A DNA stretch of 5,951 bases, taken from positions 1-5,951 of the forward strand of contig CAZDML010000124.1 in NCBI GenBank assembly GCA_964506645.1, given 5' to 3'. Positions 1-5,619 of the stretch are shown here, piece by piece. The number at the start of each line of letters is the position of its first letter. The stretch's first letter is position 1. Below the pieces are notes generated by a model, which ran no database searches, had not been told where the DNA came from, and worked only from the letters and a program-made list of their open reading frames with translations. Position numbers and translations under genes: made by a program. The DNA is from CAZDML01 sp964506645. Its GTDB lineage: Bacteria; Elusimicrobiota; Elusimicrobia; 2-01-FULL-59-12.

Positions 1-1
1 G

Positions 2-703
2 TCCGGAGCCTATCTGTCGGAGCCGTATTTGGCGATGGGTGCACTCAGTCAGATCGGCGCACGCTCGACCACAATTAACCCCTTGAGTTCGTTCTACACG
101 GTGCTCTTGCCAGCGGGACTTTCGCATACGCTGGCCAATTCTGCGCATGTCACCTTACAGTACGACAGCGGCTCGGATCCTTCCACCCTCAACGTGTACT
201 GGTACAACCCGGACCTGGGCGTGTACATCAAAGAAAACACCCAACGAACCGTTGATACAGTGAATGAAACGATCACGGTCGATGTGAACCATTTCTCAAC
301 GTTCGTGATTCTGCAGAACAATGCCTCGGTGGTGCAGGCCGATGGAGACGTCTCCACGGAAGGCGATATCGAAGTCTTTAACTTCCCGAACCCCTTTGAT
401 CTGCAGCTCAAAACCAAAACCCTCAACCGCGGCGGCACGACCACGACCTTCACCACGCACGGCACCATCATCCGCTACACCATCCCGGCGTCCAAAGCGG
501 GTGCGGCGACACTGCGTATTTACAACGTTGTGGGAGAAAAGGTTCGCACCATCGATCTCGGGTCACCGACAGCGGCTCAGTATCACTATGTGGAATGGGA
601 CGGTAAAAACGATGGCGGAAATAATGTCGCCAGCGGTGTTTATATCGGACTCTTAGACGTCGGCGGCACCAAGAAGACGTTCAAAATGGCGGTGATCAAG
701 TGA
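2..703 (+). CDS. Secreted/surface protein with C-terminal FlgD-Ig-like (sorting-type) domain, 5' partial
   Basis: The reading frame is open from the first bases of the window, so the true start lies upstream and only the last 233 residues are seen. The ATG at 29 is internal, not a start. The first ~100 residues are beta-rich and end in VNHFSTFVIL, a motif that in my experience closes beta-sandwich modules of secreted proteins. The last ~110 residues look like a FlgD-Ig/type-A sorting domain: FNFPNPF near 374-394, then TLRIYNVVGEKV, a YVEWDGKNDGG stretch, SGVYIGLL, and the terminal KTFKMAVIK. Family knowledge: such C-terminal domains mark proteins exported to the surface, by the type IX system in Bacteroidota, with related versions in other phyla. 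The stop TGA overlaps the ATG of the PorV-like gene, which suggests one operon and a linked role in export. The passenger domain and its function are outside the window. The C-terminal domain type is fairly sure; its use as an actual sorting signal is inference. Confidence 0.85.
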   Translation, partial: SGAYLSEPYLAMGALSQIGARSTTINPLSSFYTVLLPAGLSHTLANSAHVTLQYDSGSDPSTLNVYWYNPDLGVYIKENTQRTVDTVNETITVDVNHFSTFVILQNNASVVQADGDVSTEGDIEVFNFPNPFDLQLKTKTLNRGGTTTTFTTHGTIIRYTIPASKAGAATLRIYNVVGEKVRTIDLGSPTAAQYHYVEWDGKNDGGNNVASGVYIGLLDVGGTKKTFKMAVIK

Positions 704-1764
704 TGCGTGGTACGTGGTACGTGATACGTGATACGCAATCATGGAGCCGAAGCCTCCGTTTGGTTTTGATTGCCTTTACACTTACCACATACCACGTATC
801 ACATACCACGTCCGTTCATGCCTTCGGCAAATCCGAAGTCGGTACGAGCGGGGCGGTGTTCCTCAAGATTGGCCCGGGGGCGCGTCCGGTTGGGATGGGG
901 GAGGCGTTTACGGGTGTGGCCGATGACGTGCATGCGATTTATTGGAATCCGGCAGGATTGGCAGGCCTGAAGAGACCGGAAATGACCGGGATGCATATGC
1001 AGTACTTTCAGAGTATTCAATATGAGTTCTTTGGTTTTGCCTATCCTGTGGAGAATAAAGGAACCTGGGGTCTGGGCGTGACCAACCTGCACGTGGACCA
1101 CATCGACAAGCGCCTGGAAGATACCGATACGGCGGACAGTCAGTTCGGATCAAGTGACAGCGCGTACTGGCTCAGTTACGGGTATGCGGTGACCTCGCGC
1201 TTGAACCTGGGCGCCAACGCGAAGCTCATCCACCAGAGCTTGGACAGCGTCACGTCCAATGCCTATGCGACAGATCTGGGGTCGACCTATGATTTCGACT
1301 GGCAGCATTCGCGTCTGGGACTCACCGTCCAGAATGTGGGGACAAAAGTGAAGTTCGTGAACGAATCCGACCCGCTGCCGCTCACGGTTCGTCTGGGGGG
1401 CAGCGTGAAACCGTGGAGTCAGCATTTTATGCTCTCGTCTGATGTCATTATGCCGCGTGATAATGCCCCCGCTTTCGCACTTGGCGGTGAATACAATAAG
1501 AACTACAGTGAATTTGTGGGGTATAGCTTTCGCGGCGGTTACAACACAATCAGTAACGTGAAAGGGTTCCACGGTATTTCCATTGGGGCAGGCTTGCGAC
1601 TGGGGCGTGCTCGTTTTGATTTCGCCTGGGTGCCGTTCGGCGAACTGGGCAACAGCTACCGGTTTGGCTTGCACCTGCGCTTCGGATCCGCCCCGGACGA
1701 AGGATCCCATGACTTGATGCAGTCCTTAAACTCCAATACTTCTTCCTCGAATTCCCTGCTATAA
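703..1764 (+). CDS. PorV/PorQ-family outer-membrane beta-barrel protein (UPF0164-like)
   Basis: A 353-residue exported protein when started at ATG 703, which overlaps the upstream TGA (TGATG); GTG 700 would add only one residue. No clear Shine-Dalgarno is visible, so translational coupling is likely. Residues 1-40 form an atypical signal peptide: RGTWYVIRDT, hydrophobic LRLVLIAFTL (18-27), then TTYHVSHTTS and a VHA cleavage site before FGK. The mature start is classic for the family: GTSGAVFLKIGPGARPVGMG followed by GEAF, VADDVHAIYWNPAGLAGL, and repeated beta-strands such as YWLSYGYAVTSRLNLGANAKLI. Known role of the family: outer-membrane barrels, PorV acting as a shuttle or attachment factor for type IX cargo. 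The barrel appears to end at YRFGLHLRF and is followed by a Ser/Asn-rich tail of about 28 residues that is not usual. The neighbouring FlgD-Ig protein fits an export pairing. Odd point: the signal-peptide DNA is an inverted-repeat element (see the repeat entry). Alternative: a generic FadL-like barrel of unknown role. Confidence 0.85.
   Translation: MRGTWYVIRDTQSWSRSLRLVLIAFTLTTYHVSHTTSVHAFGKSEVGTSGAVFLKIGPGARPVGMGEAFTGVADDVHAIYWNPAGLAGLKRPEMTGMHMQYFQSIQYEFFGFAYPVENKGTWGLGVTNLHVDHIDKRLEDTDTADSQFGSSDSAYWLSYGYAVTSRLNLGANAKLIHQSLDSVTSNAYATDLGSTYDFDWQHSRLGLTVQNVGTKVKFVNESDPLPLTVRLGGSVKPWSQHFMLSSDVIMPRDNAPAFALGGEYNKNYSEFVGYSFRGGYNTISNVKGFHGISIGAGLRLGRARFDFAWVPFGELGNSYRFGLHLRFGSAPDEGSHDLMQSLNSNTSSSNSLL
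706..810. repeat. Heptad-repeat inverted element (4 + 4 copies of 7 bp) inside the signal-peptide region
   Basis: Seen directly: four consecutive 7-mers of form cgtgRta at 706-712, 713-719, 720-726 and 727-733; a 49-nt centre (734-782); then four inverted 7-mers of form taYcacR at 783-789, 790-796, 797-803 and 804-810. The arms match at 23 of 28 positions when folded. The outermost heptads pair perfectly. The centre holds further pairing: gcaatca (735-741) with tgattgc (767-773), and ggag (743-746) with ctcc (754-757). The whole resembles a REP/MITE-type palindromic element. It begins two bases after the ATG base A overlap and ends just before the signal-peptidase site of the PorV-like gene, staying in frame. 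No transposase, no obvious target-site duplication. Confidence 0.8.
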
Positions 1765-1765
1765 T
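1737..1765 (+). promoter_or_regulatory. Possible promoter for typA (perfect -10 overlapping the upstream stop codon)
   Basis: TATAAT at 1760-1765 is a perfect sigma70 -10 hexamer and contains the TAA stop of the PorV-like gene. The -35 region at 17 nt spacing (tacttc, 1737-1742) is poor, so the match may be chance. If used, the leader before typA would be about 58 nt and would contain two perfect 8-bp palindromes, cgggcccg (1775-1782) and ggttaacc (1800-1807). No terminator separates the two genes, so read-through from upstream is equally possible. Confidence 0.3.
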
Positions 1766-1819
1766 CTCGTCTCTCGGGCCCGTTCCCATCACGTAGACCG
1801 GTTAACCCCAACAGACATC

Positions 1820-1825
1820 AAGGAG
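1820..1825 (+). promoter_or_regulatory. Ribosome binding site of typA
   Basis: AAGGAG lies four bases before ATG 1830. It is the strongest Shine-Dalgarno in the window and fixes the typA start, which also agrees with the family N-terminus. Confidence 0.8.
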
Positions 1826-1829
1826 CTTT

Positions 1830-3653
1830 ATGGAAGCCAGACGAACAGACATTCGTAATATCGCTATTATCGCGCACGTTGATCACGGGAAGACGACACT
1901 CGTGGATGCTCTGCTTAAGCAGACCGGGACCGCCATGTCCAAAGTGGATGCAGCACAGGACTGTGTGATGGATTCGAATCCCCTGGAACGTGAGCGCGGC
2001 ATTACGATTCTGGCCAAATGTACCTCCGTCGTTTATAACGGTACGACCATCAATATCGTGGATACCCCGGGCCATGCCGATTTCGGCAGCGAAGTGGAAC
2101 GTATTCTCAAGATGGTGGATGGTGTTCTTCTTTTGGTTGACTCCGTGGATGGCCCCATGCCGCAGACCCGATTTGTTTTGAAAAAATCTCTTGAGCTCGG
2201 TCTTTGCCCGATTGTCGTTATCAATAAGATCGATGTTCCGAATGCCCAGCCGCACGTGTCGTTGGATCGTACGTTTGATCTCTTTGTTTCTTTGGGCGCC
2301 ACAGATCCACAACTCGACTTCCCGATCGTGTACGCCTCCGGCCGCCAGGGCTGGGCCACGATGGATGCAAAAAGCCCTGCGAAAGACATGAAGGCTCTGT
2401 TTGAAACGATCGTGAAGCATGTGCCGGCACCGCTCGCGCATGCCGCGGAACCTTTTCAGATGCTCATTACGATGCTCGACTACAGCGATTTCGTGGGACG
2501 CATCGGTATAGGCCGTATTTTTAACGGGACGGTTAGCAAAGGACAATCGATTGTGCTCGTCCGGCCGGACGCACCCAACATCAATTTTCGTGTGACGCAG
2601 CTGCAAGGTTTTGTGGGACTTGCCCGACGTGAAATTGATAAGGCGCAGGCGGGAGATATCGTGACTATTGCCGGATGTGCGGAAGTCACGGTGGGCAATA
2701 CCTTTGCTTCGGCCGAAAACCCGAAGGCCCTGCCTCCTCTGACGATCGATGAGCCGACGCTTTCCATGGACTTCCTCGTGAACGATAGCCCGTTTGCGGG
2801 TAAAGACGGCGGTCTTTTCCTGACCACCCGGCAGCTTCGCGAGCGCTTAGAGCGTGAACAGGAAACCAATGTGGGGTTGCGGATTGTCGAAGAAGGCAAC
2901 AGTGGTGTGTTTAAAGTCTCCGGGCGCGGAGAACTTCACCTTTCCATTTTGATTGAGACGATGCGCCGCGAAGGGTTTGAACTCGCGGTGTCGCGTCCGG
3001 AAGTGATTTACAAGGTAGAAAACGGGAAAACCCTGGAACCCGCGGAATATCTCATCATCGATATTCATAAAGATTATCAGGGGACTGTTCTCGAAAGTCT
3101 GGGATCTCGCGGCGCAGACATGAAAGATATGGTGGTCGAAGGCAATGACCGTCTGCGACTGGAATACATCATTACGGCGCGCGCCTTGATCGGTTTCAAA
3201 AATGAACTTCTGACTCGCACCCGCGGCACAGGCATTATGCATCACAGTTTCCACGGCTATGTTCCCAAGAAAGACGCTCTGATCACCCGAAAAAATGGAG
3301 TGATGATCGCGATGGAACAAGGCGATACGACCGGCTACGCCTTGCAAAACCTTCAGGAGCGCGGCATCTTGTTTGTCGGGCCCGGCGTGCCTGTCTATCA
3401 GGGCATGATTATTGGAGAACATTCCCGCGAAAACGATACCGTCATGAACCCGAACAAGAAAAAGCAACTTTCCAACATGCGCGCGACGGGCACCGATGAG
3501 GCCATTGTGCTCACCCCGCACCGTGTCCTGTCTCTGGAACAAGCGATCGAATATATTACAGATGATGAACTGGTTGAAGTGACGCCGAAGTCCATTCGTC
3601 TGCGTAAGAAAGATCGTCTTGCCGATCACCGCCGTAATAATAAAGACGACTAA
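1830..3653 (+). CDS. typA: Ribosome-associated translational GTPase TypA/BipA
   Basis: Complete 607-residue protein, the normal family length (about 600-615). It binds the ribosome in the cytoplasm in a GTP-dependent way and helps 50S assembly and growth under cold or other stress (family knowledge). All GTPase motifs are intact: G1 AHVDHGKT (15-22), G2 RGITI (56-60), G3 DTPGH (78-82), G4 NKID (132-135) and G5 SGRQG (170-174). Then come the EF-Tu-like domain II (about 205-300, with VGRIGIGRIFNGTV), the EF-G III-like domain (about 305-385, SGRGELHLSILIE), the EF-G V-like domain (about 400-480, GSRGADM) and the BipA-specific C-terminal domain (about 485-600), including TTGYALQNLQERG and NPNKKKQLSNMRA. 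That last domain separates it from EF-G, LepA and TetM-type proteins. The tail is strongly charged. It is not obviously functionally linked to either neighbour; it has its own strong ribosome binding site and perhaps its own promoter. Confidence 0.98.
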   Translation: MEARRTDIRNIAIIAHVDHGKTTLVDALLKQTGTAMSKVDAAQDCVMDSNPLERERGITILAKCTSVVYNGTTINIVDTPGHADFGSEVERILKMVDGVLLLVDSVDGPMPQTRFVLKKSLELGLCPIVVINKIDVPNAQPHVSLDRTFDLFVSLGATDPQLDFPIVYASGRQGWATMDAKSPAKDMKALFETIVKHVPAPLAHAAEPFQMLITMLDYSDFVGRIGIGRIFNGTVSKGQSIVLVRPDAPNINFRVTQLQGFVGLARREIDKAQAGDIVTIAGCAEVTVGNTFASAENPKALPPLTIDEPTLSMDFLVNDSPFAGKDGGLFLTTRQLRERLEREQETNVGLRIVEEGNSGVFKVSGRGELHLSILIETMRREGFELAVSRPEVIYKVENGKTLEPAEYLIIDIHKDYQGTVLESLGSRGADMKDMVVEGNDRLRLEYIITARALIGFKNELLTRTRGTGIMHHSFHGYVPKKDALITRKNGVMIAMEQGDTTGYALQNLQERGILFVGPGVPVYQGMIIGEHSRENDTVMNPNKKKQLSNMRATGTDEAIVLTPHRVLSLEQAIEYITDDELVEVTPKSIRLRKKDRLADHRRNNKDD

Positions 3654-3659
3654 CCTTCC

Positions 3660-3689
3660 TTAACAACCTGCCCATAAAGAGGCTATAGA
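3660..3689 (+). promoter_or_regulatory. Candidate promoter upstream of the cysteine-rich protein gene
   Basis: TTAACA (3660-3665, five of six to TTGACA) and TATAGA (3684-3689, four of six to TATAAT) are separated by 18 nt. This lies just after the typA stop in an AT-rich spacer. It would give a leader of roughly 100 nt before ATG 3800. A second TATAGA at 3712-3717 has no convincing -35 partner. Pattern only; moderate chance of coincidence. Confidence 0.3.
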
Positions 3690-3725
3690 CCTATTTAAAT
3701 TCATGCCTATTTATAGATATGAATT
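3690..3725. repeat. Short direct and inverted repeats in the spacer after typA (operator-like)
   Basis: The octamer cctattta occurs at 3690-3697 and again at 3706-3713, 16 bp apart start to start. Interleaved with it is a perfect 7-bp inverted repeat, aattcat (3698-3704) and atgaatt (3719-3725), with a 14-nt loop. The block sits just downstream of the candidate promoter and could be a regulator site or a weak mRNA hairpin. There is no U-tract, so it does not look like a terminator for typA. The rest of the 146-bp spacer (3654-3799) shows nothing else. Confidence 0.4.
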
Positions 3726-3799
3726 ATGGGTGTCTCTGTTTGTTTCGCTCATTTCTGGAAATATCTTGCAATGTGCGCGCTGCGGAGATACATCGGTGT

Positions 3800-4186
3800 A
3801 TGAAGAAAATCAGTCTGATCCTGACGGTGCTGGTCTTCGCAATGAGCACACGTGGGCTTGCGGAGGGGGGCGCTTCCTGTCCAGAAGGAAGCGTTTATGT
3901 ACCGCATCACGTCGCCTATTGCGATGGCTACGCCTGCCACACGGTTGTTGAGGAAGGGCGCTGCGTCCCTGAAGAGATGGCAAAGACCCGCGCCGCCAAA
4001 GACTTTTCCTGCGGCAGCAACATCTGTCACGATTCTGTGTGGGGCCGGCAGGAAGTCTGCTGTGTGACCAAACTCCCCAACACGTTCACGAAGTACAGCT
4101 GCCGCCGGGAAGCGCTGAGCTGTCCGGGCAATCAATCGACCCTGCAAATCCGCTCCTCGCGCAACGTCACACCCTCCGAAAGTTAG
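3800..4186 (+). CDS. Small exported cysteine-rich protein, family not recognised
   Basis: The start at ATG 3800 gives 128 residues beginning MKKISLILTVLVFAMSTRGLA, a clean signal peptide with lysines, a hydrophobic core and a likely cut after GLA (about residue 21). The in-frame ATG at 3719 would bury this signal under 27 extra residues and is rejected. A GGAG at 3784-3787 is a rather distant ribosome binding site. The mature part of ~107 residues has ten cysteines (27, 41, 46, 55, 71, 76, 87, 88, 101, 108), an even number suggesting up to five disulfides in the periplasm or outside the cell. The spacing is C-x4-C (41/46), C-x4-C (71/76), an adjacent CC pair (87/88) and C-x6-C (101/108). No lipobox (GASC lacks the -3 Leu) and no CxxC redox motif. 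It lies between typA and a lipid transporter with its own spacer, so its context gives no function. I do not recognise the family; coding status is supported by the signal peptide and cysteine pattern. Confidence 0.75.
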   Translation: MKKISLILTVLVFAMSTRGLAEGGASCPEGSVYVPHHVAYCDGYACHTVVEEGRCVPEEMAKTRAAKDFSCGSNICHDSVWGRQEVCCVTKLPNTFTKYSCRREALSCPGNQSTLQIRSSRNVTPSES

Positions 4187-4194
4187 TCCTACCG

Positions 4195-4224
4195 TAGACT
4201 TACTGCTCGCTTATTTGCCATTAT
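4195..4224 (+). promoter_or_regulatory. Weak candidate promoter giving a leaderless transporter mRNA
   Basis: TAGACT (4195-4200) and CATTAT (4219-4224), each four of six to consensus, are 18 nt apart. Initiation about seven bases downstream would fall at 4231, one base before the ATG at 4232. This would explain the absence of a Shine-Dalgarno before that gene. Weak hexamers, so low confidence. Confidence 0.2.
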
Positions 4225-4231
4225 CCTTTCA

Positions 4232-5482
4232 ATGCTCGACAGCAAACAAAAGTCGTTTTGGTCGTTGATGGTCACCCAATTTTTCGGTGCGTTTAATGAC
4301 AATGTGCTCAAAGTTCTCGTATCGCTTCTCATTGTGCAATGGGTGAGTGAGCCGCACCGTCGGGCCGCACTGGTCGACCTCTCTGGGGCTGTCTTTGTCG
4401 CCCCCTTCCTGATCTTCTCTATGCTCGCCGGCCGCCTGTCCGACCGTAACAGCAAGTCCTATATCGTCGTTGCCACCAAAGTCTGGGAATTGCTGGTCAT
4501 TTCCGTCGCCATTCTCAGTCTTTGGGAACAAAGCATTCTCTGGATGATGATCTCTCTTTTTCTCCTGTCCATGCAGGCTGCTTTCTTTAGTCCCGCCAAA
4601 TACGGGGTGCTCCCCGAACTCATGAGTGAACAAGAACTTTCGGACGCTAACGGTTTGCTGAATATGGGGACGTTTCTGGCGATCTTATGCGGCACGATTA
4701 CGGGGTCGTTTCTCTCAGAGAGACTGCCTGTGGCCTTTGCCATTATGGCAGGAGCTTCCGTGCTGGGGCTGATCGCCAGTTTCGGCATGTCGCCGCTGAT
4801 TCCTGCCAAGCCTGAGGAGCGGCTGGAGTGGAACCCGCTCAAAGACCTCGTGAAGAACTGGCAGATCATCCGTCAGGATTCCCTGTTGCGTCTTGGGACA
4901 ATCGCGGTGAATTATTTCTGGCTGATGGGTGCTATCCTGCAGTTGAATATCTTCCTTTATGCACGGGAAATGATGGGTGCTTCGCCTCAGCAGTCGGGCA
5001 TGCTCTTGGTGGCGGTGGCGCTGGGGATCGGAATCGGTAGTTTTCTGGCGGGGAAATTCTCTCGCGGGAAAGTCGAGCTGGGTCTTGTCCCGCTGGGAGC
5101 CTTGGGAATGAGCCTTTTTGCCATGGAGCTTCTTTGGGCGTATCCGTCCTATCACCGGGTGATGTTTGATTTTTTCATGCTGGGCATGAGCGGGGGATTC
5201 TATGAAATCCCCCTGGCTGCCCTGATTCAATCGCGCAGCCCGGCGCCGGAGCGCGGGCGTGTGCTGGCAACTGTAAATTTCTTTTCCTTTGTGGCGATTC
5301 TGGCGGCCAGCGGCGTCTTGTGGGTCTTAGGGCCCGTCGCGCGCTTTAATCCAGCAAAGATTTTCTTTATTATCGGCCTCGTGTCGCTCTCGGGACTCAT
5401 GGTCGTCTTTATTTTGATGCCTGCGATCCTGGATCAGACCAAAATCTACCTTAAAAGCCTCTTATCGACGCAAAAGTTGTAA
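4232..5482 (+). CDS. MFS transporter, lysophospholipid transporter LplT-like, stand-alone
   Basis: Complete 416-residue inner-membrane protein with about twelve hydrophobic segments (roughly 9-37, 47-66, 76-98, 101-120, 144-162, 165-190, 219-245, 254-275, 281-303, 306-332, 344-368, 374-399). Signatures shared with LplT and with the MFS half of Aas-type fusions: FGAFNDN (18-24), MFS motif A GRLSDRNSK (67-75), FFSPAKYGVLPEL (118-130) followed by LSDANG, and IPLAALIQSRSP (326-337) followed by RGRVLATVNF. Family role: LplT flips lysophospholipids from the outer to the inner leaflet for re-acylation by Aas. Here the chain ends after helix 12, with no PlsC acyltransferase or AMP-ligase domain and no such gene next to it in the window; LplT proteins are near 400 residues, so it is full length. 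Start: ATG 4232 is the only reasonable one, 45 nt after the preceding stop, with no Shine-Dalgarno. Substrate is inferred; another amphiphile is possible. Confidence 0.85.
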   Translation: MLDSKQKSFWSLMVTQFFGAFNDNVLKVLVSLLIVQWVSEPHRRAALVDLSGAVFVAPFLIFSMLAGRLSDRNSKSYIVVATKVWELLVISVAILSLWEQSILWMMISLFLLSMQAAFFSPAKYGVLPELMSEQELSDANGLLNMGTFLAILCGTITGSFLSERLPVAFAIMAGASVLGLIASFGMSPLIPAKPEERLEWNPLKDLVKNWQIIRQDSLLRLGTIAVNYFWLMGAILQLNIFLYAREMMGASPQQSGMLLVAVALGIGIGSFLAGKFSRGKVELGLVPLGALGMSLFAMELLWAYPSYHRVMFDFFMLGMSGGFYEIPLAALIQSRSPAPERGRVLATVNFFSFVAILAASGVLWVLGPVARFNPAKIFFIIGLVSLSGLMVVFILMPAILDQTKIYLKSLLSTQKL

Positions 5483-5598
5483 ATTCCTACCCCCCAGACC
5501 CCCCTGCCGTAACGGTTGTATCAAAAGATAAAAATACATTGACAATTCAACGATCTGGGTCTAGACTCCCCCTGCAGTCGCGGTAACAGTTGTAAATT
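5475..5598. repeat. Mosaic of short direct repeats around the response-regulator promoter
   Basis: Three relations are visible. The 12-mer gtaacRgttgta occurs at 5509-5520 and 5583-5594 (11 of 12 identical). The 11-mer agttgtaaatt occurs at 5475-5485, across the transporter stop codon, and exactly again at 5588-5598. The sequence agac(t)ccccctgc occurs at 5496-5507 and 5563-5575, differing by one inserted t. Together, two blocks in the same order (agac-C-tract-tgc, then gtaacRgttgta) flank the promoter at 5539-5567. They could be paired regulator sites or remains of a local duplication. The pyrimidine tracts make some of the similarity cheap. Confidence 0.5.
5539..5567 (+). promoter_or_regulatory. 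Sigma70-type promoter of the response-regulator gene
   Basis: A perfect TTGACA -35 (5539-5544) is followed, after 17 nt, by TAGACT (5562-5567, four of six to TATAAT). Expected transcription start is near 5574, giving a leader of about 45 nt. The -10 overlaps the perfect 8-bp palindrome gtctagac (5559-5566), which could be an operator. This is the best promoter in the window. Confidence 0.55.
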
Positions 5599-5607
5599 TC
5601 GCTCGAA

Positions 5608-5613
5608 GAGAGG
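5608..5613 (+). promoter_or_regulatory. Ribosome binding site of the response-regulator gene
   Basis: GAGAGG lies six bases before ATG 5620, a normal Shine-Dalgarno placement, and supports that start over any other. Confidence 0.65.
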
Positions 5614-5619
5614 CCGTAT

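Noticed and set aside
700..702. GTG 700 as start of the PorV-like gene
   Set aside because: ATG 703 follows immediately and gives the typical TGATG stop-start overlap; the difference is one residue.
706..810. CRISPR array or tandem coding repeat
   Set aside because: The units are 7 bp, inverted in the second half, with no spacers between units; the pattern is palindromic, not an array.
1818..2606. Long antisense open frame over the first half of typA
   Set aside because: It is the complement of a highly conserved, full-length typA; its translation has no recognisable domain and it lacks its own start signals.
2847..3629. Long antisense open frame over the second half of typA
   Set aside because: Same reasoning: a shadow of codon bias in typA, low-complexity-free but unrecognisable protein.
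3719..3799. Upstream in-frame ATG 3719 as start of the cysteine-rich protein
   Set aside because: It would place 27 non-signal residues before a textbook MKK signal peptide, and has no Shine-Dalgarno.
3821..3882. Lipoprotein signal for the cysteine-rich protein (Cys27)
   Set aside because: The residues before the cysteine are GAS with no Leu/Val/Ile at -3, and the GLA site fits signal peptidase I better.
3703..3951. Plus-strand open frame in another phase overlapping the cysteine-rich gene
   Set aside because: It crosses the signal-peptide coding region out of phase, has no ribosome binding site and no sensible protein character.
5483..5540. Rho-independent terminator after the transporter gene
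   Set aside because: The spacer has C-tracts and an A-rich run but no GC-rich stem followed by T-run.
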